This document shows, piece after piece, positions 55,937 through 64,000 of a stretch of 64,000 nt of DNA. The notes under the pieces were generated by a model. That model was not told the DNA's origin, did no database searches, and saw nothing but the letters and a program-made list of their open reading frames with translations. The translations under genes and the position numbers were made by a program. Origin of the DNA: Brassica napus (Eukaryota > Streptophyta > Magnoliopsida > Brassicales > Brassicaceae); the NCBI RefSeq assembly GCF_020379485.1, contig NC_063437.1:930001-994000 (forward strand). Direction: 5' to 3'. Every line of letters starts with the position of its first letter. Position 1 is the stretch's first letter.

Positions 55937-58677
55937 ATTGTTTCTTTTGTCTCTCTCTTCGATGTCGCTTTTGCTGGTGTGTGTGTGTCGTTTCTTTGCG
56001 ACTCGGTTTATATATATAAGAAACGTTTTTTTTTTTAACTTTTCTTAACGTCATTATCAGAGCACAGTGGAACTGTAAAAACAAATTTACTATTTAGAAC
56101 TTGATAGGTTTTGTTATTACCAACTATAGAACATTGTGTTTCCAGGTGATAAGTTGTTAGCTTTTGATAACGATTACAATTTTTTTTAAAAAAAATTTCG
56201 TATTGATCTGAATTACTCGAAATTAAAATCTTGTTTTCTAGAACATTTACGGTTGAGAACACTACTTGTAAATAAATAATAAAATGTATTTTTAGAAATA
56301 AATTCATTTTAAAATATCTAATAAATTTTTAATTCAGATTTAGACACTATAATTATAAATAAATTTAATATATTTAATATTTATAGTTTGTATTCACTAA
56401 TCCCTATTATAATTTATATTTATAAGAATTTTGTACTGAAATATATTTAAAATATAATATTAAATTTTATAAAAAAAAACTTCCAAAAAAATTTCATATA
56501 GACAAAATATCATATAAACATTATTAGTTGCATTAATTTAATTAATTACTATAATACTATAAAACTAAAAAAATTATTATTAATTATATATTTTTATTTT
56601 TTTTTCATAACTATATAATAATATTATTAATTTATTATTAAATAATTGTTGCACAACTATTCAACCAATTATAAATATTTCATAAATACATATTTCTAAA
56701 TGTTACATTTATAAATCGCTTAATAATAGTTAAAAAATTTAATCATTTTAATCTGTAAATTTTAGTAATAGTGATTACTATATTTAAATTGGAAGCTATT
56801 TAATTTTTGAATAGTGACAGTTGATTACGTAGTTTGGGATGAGCATATTTGATATAACATACCGTTTAAATACAATTTGTTATAGAAAATGCATAATGCG
56901 GAAAAATACGGTTCATCTGAAATAAGAGGTTTAAAACTAAATTTGAATAATAACATGTATAATTAACAGTGTTACAAAATAAATATTATTTAAAAGATAG
57001 TTTTCATTTTTTTTGTAAAACTTACCATATATTTATATCATAGATTTGTATCGTAAAACCTATCCATAAATATTGTCTCTTTAAATTAGTATTAATAAAA
57101 TTGAGTAAATATTTTATATTTACATAGAAAAGTAAAATTGAATAAGGTCAATATTTTATACTTATATCAATACATATCATATATAAATATAATGCATAAA
57201 TAACATGTTATTTCATACATTAAAATTTAACGAAATACATGTCACTGCAATTTTAACGAAATACATGTTACTACTCTAAAATTATGTTACTGTGGTTTTG
57301 AAATCAATAAATACATTACAATTTCACAAAATACATCTCTCTTCCACTAATATACATATTTAAACTATATTACTATATACTTGCATAATACATATTTTAT
57401 AGTTAAAACATGCATTATTAAATATAATAATTTAACTAAATATAAAAATTATATGATGAAAATAAAAAGAAAATAAATAGACAATGATAAATTTTGCATT
57501 GTTAAATTTGTAAGTAAAATATAATGAAAATATTATATTTATAAACACAGATAAATAAATTTTAAAATTAAATATTTGTAACAAAATTATTTATTGACCA
57601 ACAAAAAAAAAGAAAAAATGAACAACATCAAATATATAGCGGATGAGATCTACATGCATATCTCCCGTTTTTTTTAGAAATATTTTTCTAGAAAAACAAA
57701 AAATATTAAACTGCGTACAAATCTTCTGCTAACTGCATTTTAGAAACAGAAAGTTGCAAATGATGATTTTAATGCGAAAGAACTGCATGTAGGGCATAAC
57801 TAAACTTCTTCCACTACACCATTCAAAATTTTAGTTTAAATGTAATTACACCACATGTCGACGATCGACATCTATTTTAGCGAGTCATGACAACATTAAC
57901 ACTGTCTTTGAAAAGGATAACAATGTTTTGGCTTTTGTATTATAAAGAAGAGGTTGAGTGGAGAGAAAAAGGAGAGACACATGGAGATGGTGATGAATAA
58001 AGTGTCGTAAGAAAGCTATGGTCTTTCTATTAATCATATGGGATAATTCAATGGATTACTTAAATCCAATTTGGATGTTAACAAGTCCATATCTCATCAT
58101 TTTACTTGTTTATTCTAAGAATTTAGATAAAGAACTATTCCTTAATGGAGTGGTTGAATGCAAACCCACCACGCCAACACTAATGAAATTTTCTACAAAT
58201 AAGATTCCCATTTGACCAATATTTTACCTTGTTTAAACTTTTAATAGCCGTTGAGGTGACAAAGTCGGTCGATTAAACGATTCAGCAATCTTTTTATAAA
58301 CATCTTTTCTAATAAAAATGAAAGAAATAAGAATTTGAGTTAAAAAAAAAGTAGAAGAAGTATAAAGAGTTAAGGTTAGAGTTGCACAATAACGTTTTGG
58401 ATTTAGTGTTGCTCTAGCCAGCGTATATCAGCTTGTATATATGGTCAATTTATCTTTGATTACTCGTTCAGCGAAAGCTCTGAAGGCAGTTAATATATCT
58501 TTTATTAATTTTCTTGTACTGACTACAATATAGTTGTTGTTATATATTTCCTTTTGTAATGAAGTGCAAGGCAGGTTAACCGGAAAATTCTAGATATCCG
58601 GTATCCGGTTAAGTTTCCAAAGACATGATGATCTTCCGAATACATTTTACTAAACCGGAGTTTGTCTAAGGACATGA
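55937..58677. other. AT-rich intergenic DNA between copies A and B
   Basis: Promoter and leader of copy A (gtgtgtgtgt run at 55978-55988), then 2 kb of very AT-rich DNA (about 56150-57600) with no coding signal, then AT-rich spacer and the 3' flank of copy B. I see no ends of a defined element. Confidence 0.45.
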
Positions 58678-59985
58678 TCATTGATGATACTTGATTCCAG
58701 ATTGACCAAGACTTGTAATGACCTCAAAGTGTCCAGCTTTAGTAGACCCGTCTTGACTCGAGACCTGTCTTCTCAGTTCAGCACAGGCACAGTACTCAAT
58801 ATCGTACACATCTACTTCTTTATAGGTTGCAAATGTAGTCCTTACTCCTTCCCCTGCATTATTCACAACAGAAAACAATTTTACATTGACCGGGTGTGTG
58901 TGCAAGAGCCAAATGACCAAGAATGTGTTGCTTACCGTGAGTGACTAAGAGCAAGTTCTCTGAAGGATACTGATCAGCAAGAGTGGTCACCACACTAAGA
59001 AATCGATCAGTGCATCCTTGTACAGTCTCTCCCCATAGTGGCATCTGAACATAACCAAGAAAGAGATACTTTTTTTTTAGAAACAAGAATCAAGCTGATA
59101 CTCAAACTGCTTCGAATAATCAAATCAATAGCTAGAGAGATTACCTCTTTATAAGCTGGAACCGCATTATGATCCACCATTCCCTCAGGAAACATAGATT
59201 CAAGATCTGAAATCGAGAACTCGAATTTTCTATCTTTGGGGACAATCTCAGGCTTGATAGATATTGTGTTCAGCATCTCGCTCAAACCAAACTCAATAGA
59301 AACCTGAACCAGACAAGAACAGAACACACAAGAGTTATGACCATATGTAATACTGATTCTGAACACATATATTATACGGTTAAATCCGTTAGATAGCACA
59401 AAAGAAATTATGATAAAATAACACACAAAAGAATCTTTTAAATAACATTAATTTCAGGTAAAATAACTAACTTACTCTAAACTCTAAATTTTTCTCATCT
59501 CTTGAATATAAATCTATCTTTTTAATTTTTTTTAAATTAATGCTATTTTAGAAAACAAAATATTCGTATTGTGTTTGAAAATAAATTGTTTTAAAGGTAT
59601 GTGAGACCATTTCTCTGTTATATATCTAAGACCATTTGATACTGACCTTGAGCTTGGATTTGTCGATGGAGAGGACGTCTTTAGACGTTGTAGCGTTAGG
59701 GTCCAAATCAACGGCTGAGAGAGCGTTGACTACTTCTGAAGCAGTCTGGACGCAGCGGATGAAGGGAGAGACGAAGACCCTGTGGATAGGAAACCGTATC
59801 TGAGATCGAAGCCGTTGACCAGTTCGAAACGCTCGAACCATACCGTCGTGAACGAGCGGAGGGTCCCAAGGTCTAGCAGCTGTGTCGAGCCAGAGTGGGT
59901 GGACTTGGTCAATGCGGTCACCATGACGCATCATCAAGATGTTTTGGTAGCCATCCGTGGTATTGGACTTAGCAGACGACTCCAT
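58678..59985 (-). CDS. Histidine phosphatase (phosphoglycerate mutase-like) protein, copy B
   Basis: Exons 59985-59647, 59303-59145, 59044-58936 and 58853-58678 give 260 residues. The start MESSAKSNTTDG is chosen by alignment with copy A; an upstream in-frame ATG at 60048 would add 21 residues. RHG catalytic loop in LMMRHGDRID, second His in LLLVTHGEG. Exon 2 and exon 3 have the same lengths as in copy A (159 and 109 bases), as expected after tandem duplication. The C-terminus is shorter, ending GQSGIKYHQ. Confidence 0.92.
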
Positions 59986-61717
59986 TGTTGCTCTGATGAT
60001 TGTTGGTCGTGTGACCTTTGGGAGTATGTTGCAAGTAAGAGTAAACATGGAGTTCTGTGTTTTTTTTTTTCAGTTAGAAAAATGAATCTTTATTTCTTTA
60101 TTTTTGTAGAATGGAAGCCGAAAGGAATATACTTATCTAATTATATATTTTAATAAATAAAATTTATTTTCAAGGACCACAAAAAGCGAATATGTCCAAA
60201 TGATATTATGTAATAGACAAAACATGCTAAACCGGAAATTGAGTGATAACATGATTTATGGATTGGGATTTTGTGGTCGTTGGGAGATGTATCTTCTTTG
60301 TAATTTCCCAGAAATGAAACTACATCATATAATCATTATTATTTTTTGTTAGGCCAGTTTAAAAAAAAACATAATTTAATTATATACTTTGCTTTAGATA
60401 CATTTATAGTAGAACTGGCAACATTTAAAACGTTTTCTTTCGGGAAGTACTTACCTTAGAATATATAACCCAACTATAAATAAAAATGATAATTAATTAA
60501 ACTATTATTTCATAATATTAAGATACTCATCTAGAAATATCTAAAAATGTTTATTTAAATATTTTAAAATAGTTATTTTGACATTTTGAGATTTTCATAT
60601 AATTAATTCTTATTTTATCCTTCTAGCTGAACTAGCAACACTTGGTTTCTTGAAAGATATTCCATGACTTTTTTTTTTGAGCAACAGATATTACATGACT
60701 AGTAAACCATTTAGCATCGATAAAAAGTGGGATAGAAACAAAAGTGGTAGGCCTTTTTGTTCTATTAATGAAAGAAAACAAAAACAAAAGTAGTGGTGAA
60801 TGGATCCACGAACAAGATCAACTCGCCTAGTTTGTTACGTCAGCTCCAAAAGGTTAGTGCTTTCTTTAATTTATAGTTTTTTTTCTTAGTAAAATGTTAA
60901 GTTTATTATACCAAATTTTCATTTTTTACAGAAAAAAAAAATATCTATTACACTGAAAATGCACTTTCTATTACAAAGAAGAATAGCCTAAGAGATGAAC
61001 AGGAGGTAATGTAGCATTGATGACCCAAAAAAACGTATGAGGGGACTAAGCTCTCAGTTGCCGCGAGCGGCTCAAACCTTGAAGCAACGGGTAAAGATCT
61101 ACAGCTTCCAAAAGACTCAGTCATCAACACAACCACAAAGATATACATCACGATGCTGCAAAACCATTCAATATCGTCCCACCAGCAGCACGAGGAGGAA
61201 TCCACAGATAGGCAGTACCATCGTTCGGGACGGTGAACTGGAGGTTGCTGTCTCCAACCTACAGCTTCCAAGAGACTCAAATATTTTATAGTTTATGGGC
61301 CAGGCCAAAATCCTATATACATTTATATACTTTTGTCAAAATGTCATGGTCTTTGTTAAGTATACATGGGTACTAAATATAAATAAAGTTGATAGGGAGT
61401 ACTACTAATTTATATCTAGATACGTACGTGTCACAGCTATGCTCAAAGATCACGTTTCCGACAAAAAAAAAATCTCTTCAAAGAGTTACATAAACATGGA
61501 ACGTGATTTGAAATGTGGAATTTTTTTAAAAGACTGAGATATCAGATATATGTATACCACTAAATCACAAGTTTCTTGTCTAATGACAATGCTCGTGCTT
61601 ACATTACAAATACAACCCTTTCATGTGTTTACATTTTTACGTGTTTGTGTAATGTTATTTTATTGAATCAAACCTATGAAACCAAATATTCATATACAAA
61701 ACCGGGTAAATAAGAGA
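59986..61717. other. Spacer between copies B and C, with a short GC-richer relic
   Basis: Mostly AT-rich. The minus strand at about 61285-61100 is coding-like (VGDSNLQFTVPNDGTAYLWI, PPRAAGGTILNGFAAS, then a hydrophobic MYIFVVVL stretch) but carries stops; its two ends share the 20-base motif acagcttccaaaagactcag / acagcttccaagagactcaa. It looks like a fragment of an unidentified small membrane protein gene. Confidence 0.35.
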
Positions 61718-62375
61718 TTAGGTTATAACAGAACCATGAATTGGGGCTTTGTTGTCCTTGAAAGCTACACCATGACTAGTAACCACCTCAAATTCCTCAG
61801 ATTCATCATTATTCGAAACCTGCCTTCTCAGTTCAACACAACCACAGTAATCTACTAAGTACTTAGTTGCGTCATTGAAGTATTTGTAAAGTATAGTACC
61901 TACTCCTCCCCCTGCAAGATTTCCAAAACCCCCAAAATAAAAAAAAGGTTTCAAGATTAGAGAAATGTTGTTTTTGAGTTAAAACTAAAAGCCCTATATA
62001 ATTTATTGCTTACAATGAGTGACTAATAACAAATTTTCAGATGGATACTTGTCTGCAAGAACCTTCAGTGTACTAACATATCGTTCTTTAAAGCCTGCCG
62101 CAGATTCTTCCCATTGTGGCAACTAAACACAAGAATCGAGGAAAAAAATATAATATCAAGATTATACTCAAAGAAGATGACGAAGGATCTTCCAAAACAT
62201 GTCGTAGAGAGAGCACCTCTTTACAAGCCATATCCACATTAATGTCAACTGTTCCCTCAGGAAACATAGCTTGTAGATCTGAAATCTTGAAATCAAACTT
62301 CCCATCTTTGGGAGCAACGTCACTCTTAATAGCCACTGTATTCAGTATCTCGCACAATCCAAATTCAATAGCTAC
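61718..62375 (-). pseudogene. Histidine phosphatase, copy C: exons 2-4 only in this window
   Basis: Exons 62375-62217 (VAIEFGLCEILNTVAIKSDV ...), 62122-62014 (LPQWEESAAGFKERYVSTLK ...) and 61911-61718 align with exons 2-4 of copies A and B with the same phases. The exon carrying the RHG catalytic loop is not found between 62376 and the window end at 64000; a Helitron 5' end begins at 62614. The second catalytic motif is altered: the exon 3/4 junction spells THW instead of THG, and exon 3 starts with Leu where the other copies have Met. Either the first exon is beyond 64000 after a very large intron insertion, or the gene is dead; I think the latter more likely. Confidence 0.7.
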
Positions 62376-62752
62376 CTGAAGCAGAGGAGACAAGGCATAA
62401 AGCAAATGCTTCAATAAAAATGATCATACTATACATTGGTTTTTGAATTATGTTAGTAAAAAATAAAAGTATATATTATGATACATCGCCAACATTAGTA
62501 AAAACTAAAAATTACCAGGTACGTTCGTTCCAAAAAAAAATTTGTTTTAGAAACAAAATTGTTTCATAAAAAAAAATATTATATGTTTTCATAACATTTA
62601 TATTATATAATAATCTATACTATACTAAAAGGGAGATATAAGCCATGGAGAGGGTGTCCACATAGGATAGAAAAATCAACCAATCAGAGAACCCGAAATT
62701 GCCATGTCATCTCATTTATTTTTCGTAAAAAATAAAAAAACAATGCGAAGGT

Positions 62753-62811
62753 GAGAATCGAACCCGGGTTAGTATGATATATATATATATAAGACAGTTA
62801 CCACTAAGCCA
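62753..62811 (-). other. tRNA-like segment with pol III A and B boxes
   Basis: On the minus strand TGGCTTAGTGGTAA (62811-62798) matches the A box and GGGTTCGATTCTC (62765-62753) the B box. The part between them contains a (TA)n stretch. No intact cloverleaf is evident. Confidence 0.5.
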
Positions 62812-63061
62812 TTGAAACTTTCTTGGACACATATACAAGAACCACTAAGTATATAATCACAAACTCTTATGTACATTTACAATAATAAGAATTCAACTTT
62901 CAAAACTCCGATACTTTATTTTGTAAAAAAAAAAAAGTGACTAAGCTAATATATTCTTAGAAAGTGTGAGAACGTTGACAAATATGAAAAATCATAGATT
63001 TTTGTTTTCGTGACAAAGTTAAGAATTTTGTAAAAGTAAGTTTAACATATAAATTTTTGTG

Positions 63062-63661
63062 ACAAATATGAAAAAGCATAGATTTTTGTAAAATTTTGAC
63101 AAAACAACTCAAAACATACTTCTCTAATGTTTTAATAAAATATTATTTAAAGGTGCAATAATTAAATATATTAATTCAATAAATTTTGTAATTTATAGAC
63201 AAAACAATAACACAAGAAATTTTGAAACATTTGTTTAACCTATCGATTTTTTTTCATGAGAATCCAACTAAACAAGATAAAAAAATAATTAGATTTAAAA
63301 TATTTAATTACCATTTTATTCAATTTTGATTAATTTCAAATTGTCATAATGTATCTTTTTGAAGTTACAAATATGAAAAAGCATAGATTTTTGTACAATT
63401 TGACAAAACAACTCAAAACATATTTTTATAATGTCTTAATAAAATATTATTTAAGGATGCAATAATTAAATATATTAATTCAATAAATTTTATAATTTAT
63501 AGACAAAACAATACCACAACAAATTTTGAAACATTTGTTTAACTAATCGATTTTTTTTTCATGAGAATCCAACTAAACAATTAGATTTACAAATATTTAA
63601 TTACCATTTTATTCAATTTTGATTCATTTCAAATTGTAATAATGTATCATTTTGAAGTTAC
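63062..63661. repeat. Tandem duplication, period about 305 bp
   Basis: The segment from acaaatatgaaaaagcatag at 63062 is repeated from 63367 with about 90 percent identity by eye, sharing gacaaaacaactcaaaacat, tatattaattcaataaattt and catgagaatccaactaaaca in the same order. Confidence 0.85.
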
Positions 63662-64000
63662 AAAAAAATAATGTTCTTTCTTTATTACACTAGCATTATA
63701 TATAGATTCCATATACACAAAATAAATATAATATAACAACATAAGCTTGCTTTCCCCGATTCATATGAAAACTTTTTAAGTTATCCACCAAAGCAAATTA
63801 ATTAAATCAATGAAATTGTTAAAATACAGCAAATTAATATATAATTTTATTTTAAATTAAATTATTTAAAAAGTGTATTTTCGTTAAAACAAAATAATAA
63901 ATAAGTAAAACTGATTTGGTGGTAATTTTTAAGATATATATATCAATTCTATGAAAGAAATAGAAGCTTAATATGGAAAAAAATCTTAAATACAAAAACC

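Larger units (their letters stand above)
62614..64000 (+). mobile_element. Helitron, 5' end present, 3' end outside the window
   Basis: The 5' terminus TCTATACTATACTAAAAGGG at 62614, followed by agatataagcc and gggtgtccacatagg, is a standard Brassicaceae Helitron start. No 3' hairpin plus CTAG is found before 64000. The internal DNA has a tRNA-like box pair and a 305-bp tandem duplication. No coding frame. Confidence 0.72.

Noticed and set aside
1..64000. CRISPR arrays, bacterial operons, plasmid origins
   Set aside because: This is plant nuclear DNA; direct repeats found are transposon parts, minisatellites or local duplications without regular spacers.

Overview
The window is nuclear DNA from a flowering plant of the mustard family, most likely Brassica or a close relative such as Raphanus. 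The evidence is the mix of spliced, AT-rich-intron plant genes (PLATZ factor, GRAS/HAM factor with a perfect miR171 site, VAP27, C2H2 QALGGH factor, beta-expansin, DUF247 protein, histidine-phosphatase genes), Helitron ends of the Arabidopsis/Brassica type, and a gene order that, from memory, matches a stretch near the bottom of Arabidopsis chromosome 3 (phosphoglycerate-mutase-like array, DUF247, beta-expansin, C2H2 factor, plastid membrane protein, VAP27, CDP-DAG synthase, HAM-type GRAS, PLATZ). The synteny statement is recall and could not be checked here.

Layout. 1-99: 5' end of an unidentified minus-strand gene. 1142-6978: nearly complete LINE with target-site duplication and poly-A, ORF2 broken. 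7470-8832: non-autonomous Mutator-like element with long inverted ends. 11069-12524: intact five-exon PLATZ gene. 13.7-14.3 kb: gene fragments in inverted arrangement. 14.5-21.0 kb: a Helitron cluster. 21884-22937: two-exon RGF/GOLVEN peptide precursor on the minus strand. 23-30 kb: intergenic, with a Tourist-like MITE, a local duplication and another Helitron. 30523-32175: intronless GRAS gene of the HAM/SCL6 type. 32845-33293: 3' relic of a CDP-diacylglycerol synthase gene, next to a complete copia retrotransposon (33320-38294) with identical 149-bp LTRs but a damaged gag-pol, and then a plus-strand gene relic (39011-39920).

From 40.9 kb the intact genes all run on the minus strand: VAP27 (40903-42558), a plastid-type membrane protein (43038-44006), a C2H2 repressor-type factor (46128-46973), a beta-expansin with a 101-residue His/Lys/Arg-Pro repeat tail (49261-50846), a DUF247 protein (52338-53678), and three tandem histidine-phosphatase genes (54617-55936, 58678-59985, 61718-62375). 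The last of these lacks its first exon; a Helitron 5' end lies just upstream. 

There is no operon logic here; these are independently transcribed nuclear genes. The most unusual item is the expansin tail, encoded by a stop-free ~15-bp minisatellite. Other points of note are outward-facing pol III-type A/B boxes in the inverted ends of the Mutator-like element, copies of similar tRNA-like boxes in a Helitron, three 28-30 bp pure G/C runs (one starting four bases after the VAP27 stop codon), and a duplicated segment that supplies an empty-site control for a MITE insertion.
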